NCBI GenBank assembly: GCA_963575745.1 | Contig: CAUYUJ010016371.1 | Span: 554,726-618,725 of the forward strand | Source: Prorocentrum cordatum | Lineage: Eukaryota; Sar; Dinophyceae; Prorocentrales; Prorocentraceae | Direction of reading: 5' to 3' | Length of the DNA stretch: 64,000 bases | Shown: positions 54,947-64,000 of the stretch, one piece after another | Layout: the number at the start of each line of letters is the position of its first letter | How positions within the stretch are numbered: position 1 is the first letter of the stretch | The notes under the pieces: generated by a model | What the model saw: only the letters and a program-made list of their open reading frames with translations | Databases searched by the model: none | Told to the model about the DNA's origin: nothing | Translations under genes and position numbers: made by a program

Positions 54947-55600
54947 CCATCACCATCATCATCATCAGCAGCAGCATCATCAGCATCATCATCATCATCG
55001 TCATCATCATAATCATCATCATCATCAGCAGCATCAGCATCATCATCATCATCATCAGCATCATCATCATCGCCATCATCGTCATCATCGTCATCATCAT
55101 CAACAGCATCATCATGAACGCCACCACCATCACCATCGCCATCATCATCATAATCACAGATCATGCTCATCCTCGCCCTCCTCATCAACACCAGCATCGT
55201 CATCATCGTCATCAGCATCAGCATCATCAACATCATCATCATCGTGATAATCATCGGCAGCATCATCATCATCATCATCATCCGCGCCACCATCATCAGC
55301 ATCATTATTATCATCGGCAACCTCACAGTCGTCCGCACCCCCACCGTCCTCATCCTTGAGTATGGATATCAGTAGCATCATCAACAGTTTCCATCGTCAT
55401 CAACAGCAACTTCAGCATCACTATCAGCATCACCAGTTCATCCATCATCGCCGACATCCACATCATCGGCGTCGTTGGCATCGTAGCCAGCATCATCAAC
55501 AGCAGAATAATCGTTAGCATGAGCATCATCATAAGCAGCAAACTCATCGCCCGCACCATAATCATCATCAGCATGAACACTCATACGCACCATCAAAAGC
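54819..55600. repeat. CAT trinucleotide array, right of the TIR element
   Basis: Nearly pure CATCAT to about 54955, then increasingly interrupted (CAGCAG, CGTCAT, CACCAC) and fading by about 55590. Confidence 0.95.
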
Positions 55601-56454
55601 ACCGTCGCGTTCTCCTGTTACTAGTCGTCGTCATGTTCATATCCCTAGTCGAATATTGACATAATCGTTCTGCTCAGCACCTCGTCATGCTCCTCCCACA
55701 CACCCACGGTCACCCTCCTCGCCTGTCATCATGATTCGAAGGATTCATCGCCATTTCACCTTGCCTCCTTCCGCGCCCTCGTCCACCCAGTCACCCCCCA
55801 TCCATCGCCATTCCGGATCCTCAATTCCCTCGGTTTCCTTATACTGGTCTTCCTCCAACCTCATCCAGCATCCGTCCTCCTTCCTCCAACCATCACTTCT
55901 CCTCCGTCGCTCTCGTCCATCCTCCTTCGTATCGCTGATGTACCCCACCTCATCACTCATCGATCCTGTCGTCCAGTATGTTCCTTCTACGCCGAAACAA
56001 TTCTAACGTCATCCAAAAACTCCAACTCTTCATGATCCGCATCCTCCCCCTCATCGTCCTCTTCACGTTCTTCAAATGGCCCACCCACCATCCTCATCCC
56101 CGACCCCTCCTCGCCACCATCCTTCATCCATGTTCCTTATAACTACATCCTCCCGATCGCGCCCCGAGACGGGTGGGTTGGGCGGGCAGGGCGTTTCGCC
56201 GGAGACTTCCCTACGACCTATGGTCCTGAAGCTTGAGAGTTGCAGCAGGTTCACTGATGGAGGGCGGATGGTTTCCAAACTGTGGCTCTCGCCTTAGCGC
56301 TGCGCAGTCGCCTTAACGGTGTACAGCAGCTTCAAGATTGCTTGTTGCCGACGTCCCAGAAACTTTGTTTTGACATGCGTTGGGATTGTCAGGGCAAAGA
56401 GGGGGCTTGGAGGGAGGATGCACTGCAATATCGTGGATGAGTCTTGGATCTGCA
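55601..56454. other. No gene recognised
   Basis: C/T-rich on the plus strand (CATCCTCC, CTCGTCC phrases), possibly an old CCT array. No domain in any frame. Confidence 0.45.
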
Positions 56455-56550
56455 CTGGCCCTCCTCCTCCCTCTCGTCCTCCTCATCCCCCCTCCCCGTC
56501 CTCCTCCTCCTCCTCTTCCTCCTCCTCCTCCACCTCCCCTACCTCCAGCC
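56455..56550. repeat. CCT trinucleotide array
   Basis: CTCCTCCTCC with CCC interruptions, ending just before the 130-bp stretch that precedes the MITE. Confidence 0.9.
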
Positions 56551-56685
56551 CCACGCGGAGCCCAGCGGCATCCTGAGCGCGGCACGGGCGCCATCGCCGC
56601 TGCCAGTGAGGCAATCGCGCGCGCCGCGCGCCGCTGCACCACCGCGCGGCCCGGGATCCTCTCTGTGCCTTCAGCGATGCGCATA

Positions 56686-56880
56686 GGGGAACAAAAAGTG
56701 ACATAACCATAAAAACTCGGAGGTCCGCGCGGATTTCTCGGATCAACGCTGGAACCCCCTCCATGGCGCGCTCCGCGCGCCAGGGGCGGCGCCGGAGGCG
56801 CCGCCGGGGGGCCCCAGCGCCGATCCGAGAAATCCGCGCGGACCTCCGAGTTTCCATGTTTATGTCACGTTTTGTTCCCC
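56686..56880. mobile_element. Best-preserved GGGGAACAAA-family MITE, TA target duplication
   Basis: Left end GGGGAACAAAAAGTGACATA, right end TATGTCACGTTTTGTTCCCC, both directly flanked by TA (56684-56685 and 56881-56882). The inverted arms are about 66 bp with few mismatches; within them AACTCGGAGGTCCGCGCGGA plus TTTCTCGGATC is perfectly mirrored. The centre has two further palindromes (GGCGCGCTCCGCGCGCC and GGCGGCGCCGGAGGCGCCGCC), so nearly the whole 195 bp can fold. TA flanks suggest the Tc1/mariner mode of insertion; no transposase is in the window. Related copies are at 11421, 25817, 27081 and 39105. Confidence 0.85.
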
Positions 56881-56882
56881 TA

Positions 56883-57490
56883 GCGCTGGCTCATGGCAGG
56901 AGGATCGGGGAGGTGGGAGAATACAAGATAGGCAACGAAGGTCCCCCAGAGCTTCGTGCGCGCAGTGGTGCCTGCAACCAATATCGAAACCCCGTCCGAC
57001 GAGTAAACTAGAAAGCCGGGATGGCCCAAGTGTGAAAAAAACAGGCCCCCGTCAAGAGGTAGTCATGTCTTGCAGTGGGGTGGGTGGGGGACGCGGAGGG
57101 GAGAGACAGGAGGACGGAACGCGAAGGCAGCAAGGAAAAAGGAGAGGGTAGAGGCAAGCTCGGCGCGCTCGCGCCGTATCTGACATCATACCCCTCCTAT
57201 CCATCCATTCAAATTTCGCTGTTGCTTCTCTATGCGCCGACGCGTGTCATAGCAGACCTGGGATTCCAAAAATGGCCCGATCGAGCTATGCGCAATCGGA
57301 AAAAAACAGAGGGAGTTCCGTGCATTGGACATTGGAGGAGGATATGGCGCATGAGCAGGAGGATGAGCAGGAGGAGGGAGGAGGAAAAGGACGAACAGTA
57401 GCAGCAGCAGCTGGAGCGGAAGGAGTAGGAGGAGCAAGAGGGCCGGCAGGAGAAGGCGGAGGGAAAAGGATGGGGGCGACATCCTCCACC
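56883..57490. other. No gene recognised; GGA/GCA-rich patch
   Basis: 57340-57460 is rich in AGGAGGA and GCAGCA. The rest is unique-looking DNA. Confidence 0.5.
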
Positions 57491-57495
57491 CCTCC

Positions 57496-57735
57496 GGTCA
57501 CGCCCGTGATCGCAAAGCGTCCTGTCCACCCGAATGGGGTTCGGCCGTCCCCGCTGCGCCGTCTCGAAGGGGGCCCCCGCCTCGGGCGGCGCGCGCCCCC
57601 CCCTATCCCCCGAGGTCGCGCCCGTGATCGCCCAAGGATGAGCAAACGGTCTCCGTGCAATGTCTGTCCGCCCAGATCGGGTTCTGCTGCCCCCCCTCGG
57701 CCGTCTCGAGGGGCGCCCCCGCCTCGGCGCCTGCC
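57496..57735. repeat. 118-bp tandem duplication
   Basis: GGTCACGCCCGTGATCGC at 57496 and GGTCGCGCCCGTGATCGC at 57614 start two diverged units that share GTCTGTCC/CCTGTCC, GGGTTC and CGCCGTCTCGAAGGGGGCCC-type phrases. Confidence 0.7.
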
Positions 57736-57860
57736 GCGGCCCTGCCCGGCCCCTTCTGCCCTCTCTCTGCATGGGGAGCGCACAGCCAGTCCGCACAATA
57801 AGGGCGCGCGGCGCAGTCGGACTCAGGCCAGAAGAACACCCCGCAATAACATGTGACTGC

Positions 57861-58275
57861 ACCCCCTGCCGCCTGGCCCTGCCATGCACAAAACTCCTTG
57901 GCATGTACAGGGCGCTTCGATTTGCTCGAAGGAACAAGCGCCGCCGGCTCTGGGCTCGAAGAAACCTCGACACGAATAGCGAGTAAAACGGACTCACTTC
58001 GCAAGCCGAAGAGGTTAGACAAAAAGGGGGGAGAAATAAACGGGGAGGAAGGGAGGGATACTTCAGCAACGTGCCATGACATGACATTGGCAGCAGTGGC
58101 AACGACGACAGGAGATTCAAAACGTGTGGATCACTGAACTGTATCCCCTGCCGTCTGGCCCTGCCATGCGCGAAGCGCCTTGCGGTATGCACAAGGCGCT
58201 CCAATGTTTCTTGTGAGAACAGACGCCGCCGGTTTTGGGTCCAAAGAAACCTCGAAACAAATTGCAGCTCAAAAG
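57861..58275. repeat. Direct duplication, units about 280 bp apart
   Basis: CCCCTGCCGCCTGGCCCTGC near 57863 and CCCCTGCCGTCTGGCCCTGC at 58145 begin units that both continue through ATGCACA, AGGGCGCTTC/AAGGCGCTCC, GCGCCGCCGG/GACGCCGCCGG and AAGAAACCTCGA. Confidence 0.75.
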
Positions 58276-58348
58276 AAATCACCGAAACTGGTTGGTGCCA
58301 AAAAGCCGTAAGTCGAGTGGCCGTCTAGGCCGTCCAAAACACATTCGC

Positions 58349-59240
58349 TCACATTGGCATGGGAATTTTTATCGCGGACACCTTTCGGCGCGCGATGGCA
58401 TCATCGAAAGCGAAAGCGAGCGATTTGCAAGGCTGGGATGGGCAGGCTTCAGCGACAGCGGTCCAGAACCGTCCGTCGGGCGGACGACCCTCGAGCACTT
58501 GGAAGTGTCTTCCAGACTTGCAACAACAGCCCAGGGGCCGTTTGCAAGTTCTGACAATGCTGGGCAAGTCGGTGTGGACCCCGAGAAATGACTTCTCAAT
58601 TCTCCAAGGTGCCCCCGACTGACAGAAGTCGGCGCGCACAGAACCCCGCGCTGGAGATCTAACAGGGGAGGCCGCGGGGGGGGGTCAACCAGATCCGCGA
58701 AGTGCCGGGGTTCTCCATTGAACAGGGAAGCCGCATGCGACGGGCGACCGCCAACACTGAAATGTCGAGACGCATCGTCACATTGCCAAAATCAACTGCG
58801 GCCTGCGCAGAAAAGGCGAAGTCGGGCAGGCCAAGCAAGAGCGCGCCGGAAAGGAGAGGGGGAAGACCAGGCTGGATGTCTCTCGCGCTCGACCAACCGC
58901 CGCGCGGCGTGCCGAGGTGCACGCCAAGAAGAGGCCAGACTGGAGCCAGCCTCGAATGAGCTGGCGCATTCTGACATGGCGAAGATTGAAATCGAGACCG
59001 CGCTGATGCTCCCACGCGGGATCGAGCCCCGCGCGGAGTCGCCGCAGCCGTGACCTCCTGGGCCTTGTCAGTTCCCCGCGGCCACGCATCTCCCAGCCGA
59101 GGATTTCGGCGCCATGCCCACGCGCGCAACCTTTGCGGGCGGGCAGGCCACGGGGTGTCAAGGCGCCGTCGACTGGCTTCGCGGCGCGAGCCGCGGCCTC
59201 GGGATCGCCCCCCAAGGCCCAAAACATAAAAAACATACAA
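58349..59240 (-). pseudogene. DNA-methylase-like domain of a DIRS-like element (copy B)
   Basis: The frame 59240-58659 contains V-H-L-G-T-P-R-G-G-W-S-S-A-R-D, G-L-P-P-L-L-S-G, G-N-V-T-M-R-L and S-M-E-N-P-G-T-S-R-I-W, the motif IV and ENP-SR-W blocks of the C5-methylase-like domain. After a frameshift, 58639-58349 gives V-R-T-C-K-R-P-L-G-C-C, K-S-G-R-H-F-Q-V-L and G-R-F-W-T-A-V-A-E-A. The position of the catalytic Cys after T-P is Arg (CGC, 58902-58904). A segment of the same domain in the 59053-58950 frame (L-R-H-V-R-M-R-Q-L-I-R-G) marks a further shift. It lies just downstream of reverse transcriptase, where RNase H and recombinase would be expected. Confidence 0.6.
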
Positions 59241-59259
59241 TCATAGCGCGCGGCTGCGC

Positions 59260-60305
59260 CGCCGGCGCAACGCACTTGTCCGACATGAATGGCGCCGCGC
59301 TCAACTCGGGGATGGCACTCGCGACGCCGCCGTGGATGGTCCGGCGCCGGCGCATGCGCGCGACCAGCCCATGGGGGGCGCTGCAAGCGCGGGCTAGACG
59401 CGGCCGCCCGGGGCCAGCTGGCGCCCGCCAAAGAACACCGGCCCGACGCCGCCAGCCTCGAGCGACGGCAGCACGAAGTAGTCGCGAAACGCCTCGGGCA
59501 GCCAAAAGCGGTGGAAGGCGTCGCAGATGTCAACGCGGCCCGCGTAGAGCTCCTCGCCCTCCGGCACGGCCAGCCCCCAATCGCCGAGCCTGTCGCCAGC
59601 GCCACGGTGGCAGGCCGCCCGAACCAGCAGTAGACCGCCGCGCGCTGCTCGCCAGACTTCTCGCGCGCGACTAAACGGCCGCACCGCTCGCGCGGCGCGG
59701 CGGCGAAGGTCGCCGCGCTGGCGTCGACGAGGCGACGCGCCTGGGGCGCGTGCGCCGGCGGGTCGGGGCGAAGAACCTCGCCCGCGCATGGCTGTCGCGG
59801 AGCCTCTGAAAGGTTGGGCCCAACATCCTCGTTTGGAAGGATCTGCGCATTGAAGCCTCGACATCGTAGTCGCCCACGCCCACAAGGAGCTGCCCCAGCG
59901 GCGCCAGCGCGCCGCCAGCCTCGGGTAGCGAGACGATGGGACCATCGAAACTGGACGACTGGCGAGTCGATGTCCTCGCGCGCGCCAGCTCCGCGGAGCT
60001 CTAGAAAGGCTCCAGCGGGCGTCGGGCCAGGCGGCGGGGGGCCCAGCGCAGCGGCAACGTGGCGAACGCGATCGCGCGCCAAACGATGGGGAAGCCGCCT
60101 CGCACGGCCCGGGGCGCCGGGCGCCCTGGGCCTCCCAGACAGGTCATCGAGAGCCCCGGCGACGCGGCTCGCATCGGCCACTGCGGCATCCCGCTCGAGA
60201 AGCCTGCGCTGCACAGAACCAAGGCGCCACGCCGTCAGGCGGGGCCTGGTCGCCCCGCAGCATCGGGGTAGGGAAAGTATCACGATGGCCCAGAACTGCG
60301 CCGGC
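59260..60305 (-). pseudogene. Reverse transcriptase of a DIRS-like element (copy B)
   Basis: The frame 59945-59394 holds E-E-L-Y-A-G-R-V-D-I-C-D-A-F-H-R-F-W-L-P (block with the first catalytic Asp) and F-R-D-Y-F-V-L-P. The parallel frame 60307-58778 holds Y-C-W-F-G-R-P-A-T-V-A-L-A-T-G-S, a degenerate form of the D-C-R-x-x-N/A-L-A-T-G block. 59505-59290 has H-G-G-V-A-S-A-I-P-E-L-S, usual after the L-P-M-G-W box. The Y-V-D-N/D-D box is not found: the frame ends at the junction with the methylase part, near 59240. Frames shift at least twice. Confidence 0.6.
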
Positions 60306-60419
60306 ATGAATTCGACTAGGCAAGCGCGCAGGAGAGCCCTGGAGCTCAGTGGCCTGGCATGCGGGGGAGGGGGCGGCCACGTGGGCCCCCCCCCCGTTGG
60401 TCAATCATGACTTGCCTCC

Positions 60420-61850
60420 GCCGCCGCCCCCCTTGGGGCCCCTTCGAAGGAGCTCGCGTTTCTCCCGTGCCTTCCTGATGCTCCTCATGATGGCGGCGTC
60501 CTCCACGGCCTACCCCTTCGCTGAGTCCAGCAGCGCGGGCGCGACCATCAAGATGCCCCCGGCCTTGCTGAAACCGCTGAAGTCTGAGAACTCCTCGGGG
60601 TTCATCTTGTCCTCGGAGCTCGCTGAGTCCGCCTCCCGCAGCCCGTCGTGGCAGCACCGCTCGACGGTCTGCGCTCGGCCAGAGATGGCCTCTGCAAGCG
60701 CGCAGTTGCTCGGGTCGAGCCGGTCGCAAGTGCCTGCCACCTCGCTGTACTTCATGAGCTACTCGTGCTCCTGGGCGCCCCGCAACTCCGACAGGAGCCG
60801 CGCGGTGGTCTTGAACGCGAGGCGGTGGTCGGCCGGCGTGCGCCGACGCCTGGAGAAGTCCAAGCGCCGCCAGGCCGACCGCGGCCCCGCCACAGGGAAG
60901 TCGCCGAACGGCTCGTCCTCGCAAGCATCCACGACCTCGCGCCACTCGCGGCCGCGGCCGCGCGGCCCGCTCTTGACGGCGCGCGCCCGCGCGTTGCGTC
61001 CACCACTCGAAGCCGGGGCACCCTGCAGCGACCCTCCAGCGCCGCGCAAATCCGCCACGAACACTGCTTTGGAGAGGCGCGTCAAATCGCACCACGACCG
61101 CCAGCCCAGGCCCAGCCCCTTCCTGCGCAGTTCGCGCGACGGGGCCCCCAGCTCGTCGCCGACCTCAACGCGGCAGCGCTCGTCCGCCTCGGCCGCTCGC
61201 CTCGCCAGATGCAGCCGCTCGATAGAGGCGTAGGCGTCCCGCCCGCGGCCAGCACAGCGCTGTCGTCTCCGCCTCCCGCATCGACTGCCTCGCCGATCAC
61301 GAGAGAGCCTGCGCCAGCTGCAGTCGTCCCGATGGCCGAGACACCCGCCGGCCGCTTGACCTTCACGCGCCTCCCGACAAAGAAGTTCGGCCCCAGCGCG
61401 TCGTGAACGGCCACGTCGCGCCCCTGCATCATCACCAGCGGCTCGAGCACCACCACCTAGGAGCCACCGTCAGCCGAAACCGCCGCGCACGCACGCCGGA
61501 GCAGCGTCCGCATCTCGGCGTCGTTCGGCGCCGCATCGAAGCGGTAGGCGCGCCCGAAACCCGCCAGCAGGCGCAGGTCGCGCGGCACCTCCAGCCACTC
61601 GACGGGGCTGTCGTCGGGCGACCCTCCCTCCAGCTCCTCGGTGTACATGTCCAGATCCGGGGCCACCGCCACCCAGCAGGCGCCGTGCGAGGCGCCCTCG
61701 GCAGCTTCACATCACTGGCAGCTGGGTACAGAAGGATCCGCTCGTGCCAGAGGTCGTCTTCGGCGTAGCGCACCACTGTTCGACTCCGTTGGCAGAAGCA
61801 AAACCACGACGCCCTGGGCACCAGCATCACTTCGACGGGGCTCGACGCGG
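60420..61850 (-). pseudogene. Gag-like N-terminal region of the DIRS-like element (copy B)
   Basis: Minus-strand blocks in order: 61830-61700 (R-Y-A-E-D-D-L-W-H-E-R-I-L-L), 61672-61457 (A-P-D-L-D-M-Y-T-E-E-L), 61456-61300 (V-M-M-Q-G-R-D-V-A-V-H-D), 61085-60759 (A-G-P-R-S-A-W-R-R-L-D-F) and 60755-60510 (C-D-R-L-D-P-S-N-C-A-L-A-E, later M-V-A-P-A-L-L-D). They are joined by shifts and stops. The blocks precede reverse transcriptase and recall the conserved N-terminal part of dinoflagellate retroelement proteins as I remember them; no standard domain name applies. Confidence 0.45.
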
Positions 61851-61899
61851 ACCTGCGCCAGCAAATGGCCGAGCGCGATCCCCACGATCAGCGCCACGG

Positions 61900-62150
61900 C
61901 AGGTTCGCGTCGCGATGGCGTCGGCGTTGGTCTCTGACCCCCTCGGATCACCCTTCCCGTGATCGGGAGCGCGAGCGGCGCCGCTAGGACGATGGTTCCT
62001 CGCTGTTGCCGTCGAGATCATTTACACGTACCAGATAGCGTCAGGCGGCGCGCGCCCCGACAGCAGGAGTTGGTAAACCGAGACGTGACGTACACGGTAA
62101 ATTCGCATCGAGATGGCGTCGGCGTTGGTCTCTTACACCCCGCGGATCGT
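61900..62150. repeat. Short direct repeat, 190 bp apart
   Basis: TTCGCGTCGCGATGGCGTCG, then GCGTTGGTCTCT near 61906, recurs as TTCGCATCGAGATGGCGTCG, then GCGTTGGTCTCT near 62101. Each is followed by CCC-CGGATC and a CGATCACGG/CGTGATCGGG motif. Confidence 0.7.
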
Positions 62151-62394
62151 TTAACCTTGAACGATCACGGCTTTCCGACAGGGCAGATCGTTCGCTACCG
62201 GCCGAATCTGGGCCACTGGCGTCGTTCAACCTTGAACGCCCGCACGCAGGTCACAACCGCGGCAACGCGGCGCGAACCTACCGTACTTTCCTCTCTCCCC
62301 TGCCCGCAGCCGTCGCACTACCATAAGGACCGCTGCGTGGACTGCCACTGCTACGGCTACTCGGCGGCACGCTCGGCGGGGAAGTGAGAGGGGG

Positions 62395-62570
62395 TAAGCC
62401 TTCTCAAAAGGCGGCTGGGCTTCTCAGAAGCCATCTGGCCTTCTGAGAAGTTGTCTGTGGCTCCCGGGAAGGTTTCGAAAACTCTCCAGAAGGCCAGAGG
62501 CCCTCTGAGCCTTCTGAGAAGGCCCGCCCCCTCTGCACTCCACCCCAGAGTCGCCGCCGAGCTGCTGCTC
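62395..62570. repeat. Cluster of AGAAG/CTTCT palindromes, dispersed repeat related to 3655-3840
   Basis: GCTTCTCAGAAGCC, GCCTTCTGAGAAG and CCTTCTCAAAAGGC follow one another every 15-20 bp. The end AGAAGGCCCGCCCCCTCTGC, then GTCGCCGCCGAG, matches the copy at 3655-3840. Confidence 0.65.
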
Positions 62571-63764
62571 CCCCCGCGCGGACGCTCCGAAGAGAGGGGA
62601 AATCACGCCGCAGCGCGACCTTGGCGAGCGCCCTGCCTCATTGCACACTTCCCACGCTCTCAAACAGCACCCATGCTTGAGAAGGTCCACCCCTTTGCAT
62701 TCCCCCGAACTCGCCATCGCTCGGACGTCCATTCCCCGTGCATGTTTCGGTGTCGTGCGTCTATTTTTCGCAAAATGACCCAGGATGTTTCTCGATGGCC
62801 CTCCCCGAAGGAAAAATGCCAAGCCAAAGGCTCTGCTCGGAGAGCCTGCACCCTGGCAGGCCACGCCCGAGCGGCGCCCCCGCCTCACACTCTCAATCGC
62901 GGCCGCGGGAACGCGGCCGGCCCCATCGAGCCGCAGACTCCCGCAGTTCCTTGGCCCCTCCCCTCCTCCCCGTCCTCCTCGAAAAGGGCCCAGAGAACAC
63001 CAAAAACACAGGATCAGAATACAGGACGCCCCATACTTTCTCAAATGTTATGTTTTCTCGCCTCCCCCATCCATCGCATCGCCTCTTCCCGCCTTTCCTC
63101 GAACCTTCCATCCCCCGCTCCCCCATGTGTGGCATTCAGTCGCTTCCGCCTCTTCGACTGGCCACGCGCGCGCCAAGGCAGCGTGCTCACCCAGCGCCGA
63201 GCCGGAGCAGCCAGAGAGTGCTCCGGTGACGAATTAGTGCGGCGCGGCGGAGCAAGCGGAGTGGGAAGGGGGCGAAAGGGGGCCAGATGCGGGTGGGGTG
63301 GGGGGGCAGGGTGAGGGAGAAAGGGGGGAGGGAGGGGGAGGGGGAGGGAAGAGGGCGGGGAGGGAATACAGAGGGGGAAGGCATGGGAGGAGAAATCGGA
63401 ATGGAACAACGGAAGCGAGGGAGCGATGGGAAAGAAGGGGACCTCTTCGCAAGCTTCCCAGGAAGCCCCGATTGCATTCGAAATCTTTGTCACTTTCCTT
63501 ATCCCTTCGCCACCTCCCTTCTCGTCCCTAGGGGTCGACGGAATGAAGAACGCACGACGGCGTAGAACTCCAAACAAGTTGGCCCACATCTGAAACCACA
63601 TGGAGTCAGAGGTCAGGGTATGATGATTTACGAACTTAGCAAATAGCATGGATTGAAGTTATACATATGTATGAAGACATGGCAAAGTGCGCGATGCAAA
63701 ATGCAGCGTGGCGAAATCAATCGGCACCAATGCACGCAAGTGCCCTGAGACGCCATCACGTTCG
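62571..63764. other. No gene recognised; G-rich patch
   Basis: 63255-63450 is G/GGA-rich on the plus strand (GGGGGAGGGAGG, GGGGAGGG) with potential for G-quadruplexes. Frames up to 287 codons overlap on both strands and lack motifs. Confidence 0.5.
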
Positions 63765-64000
63765 CCAGCGCACCTGGTGCCCTGGAGCACCCCAAGAGGA
63801 GGCCCCCAAGACGACCTCCGACGGCGTCAGACGGGCCAGGAATTCCCTAAGACAACCAAATAGGCCCGTTGGAGGCCTCCAAGATGCATCCAACAGGTCC
63901 CCAGGAAGCTCCCAGGAGGCCCCCAGAGTGCCCCCAGAAGCTCCCAAGATGCCCCCTCCTCCTCCTCCTCCTCCTGCTCCTGCTGCTGCTGCTCCTCCTC
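63765..64000. repeat. CCCCCAAGA-type repeat, then CCT/GCT microsatellite at the right edge
   Basis: 63775-63950 repeats CCAAGAGGAGGCCCCCAAGA, GGAGGCCTCCAAGATG and CAGGAGGCCCCCAGAG-like phrases, as in 41620-41860. CTCCTCCTCC and CTGCTGCTGC follow from 63953 and run off the window. Confidence 0.75.

Noticed and set aside
57272-60307. 509-codon minus frame (58778-60307) as one intact protein
   Set aside because: Recognisable reverse transcriptase and methylase-like motifs lie in several different frames over this interval; the long frame is only open because the DNA is GC-rich.

Overview
This 64-kb window looks like nuclear DNA of a dinoflagellate, most likely a GC-rich species of the Prorocentrum/Symbiodiniaceae/Polarella kind. 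The reasons are: one recognisable eukaryotic gene split by a roughly 12-kb intron with an apparent non-GT donor; decayed retroelements of the copia, AP-endonuclease LINE and DIRS-like (tyrosine-recombinase) classes; and an extreme load of microsatellites, minisatellites and fold-back elements. I saw no bacterial-type operons, no CRISPR array, and no rRNA or tRNA that I could support. Species assignment is inference.

The only convincing host gene is on the minus strand. Exon A (26941 down to 26237) encodes a U-box followed by the first part of a GAF domain. Exon B (14077 down to 12482) encodes the last part of that GAF domain followed by a complete class I cyclic-nucleotide phosphodiesterase. 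The two pieces of GAF fit together in frame at a phase-0 junction, so I read them as one gene of about 766 residues: U-box, GAF, PDE. The intron (14078-26236) holds a copia pol fragment, a LINE RNase H fragment, a 102-bp satellite, several minisatellites and a MITE. A near-perfect hairpin element begins a few bases after the stop codon.

Layout. 1-655: 90-bp minisatellite. 2079-2692: terminal-inverted-repeat element full of TATGC repeats; a sister copy at 53969-54818 sits inside a CAT array. 2990-8090: composite GAC-trinucleotide/G-rich satellite modules, interrupted by a 1.6-kb fold-back element (5588-7216). 8.1-12.3 kb: no recognised gene, a 15-bp inverted minisatellite (10.2-10.7 kb) and a MITE. 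12.5-26.9 kb: the U-box/GAF/PDE gene. 28.7-31.4 kb: DIRS-like fragment, minus strand (RNase H, tyrosine recombinase, DNA-methylase-like domain). 31.65-36.35 kb: LINE pseudogene, plus strand (endonuclease, reverse transcriptase, zinc knuckle, RNase H). 36.9-46.9 kb: almost continuous simple sequence (CCT, TTA/TTC, CAT, GAC, GTA, GAT, 12-bp GATC-rich). 48.1-52.6 kb: coding-like minus-strand sequence whose upstream part is a copia gag/protease remnant. 53.5-55.6 kb: CAT array with the TIR element. 56.7 kb: an intact-looking MITE with TA duplication. 58.3-61.9 kb: second DIRS-like fragment, minus strand (gag-like region, reverse transcriptase, methylase-like domain). 62-64 kb: short repeats, no gene.

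Apart from the phosphodiesterase gene nothing here looks functional. Retroelement reading frames are broken by shifts and stops, and several catalytic residues are replaced. Most long open frames elsewhere are translations of repeats whose unit length is a multiple of three. All functional statements rest on reading translated motifs by eye; no database search was possible.
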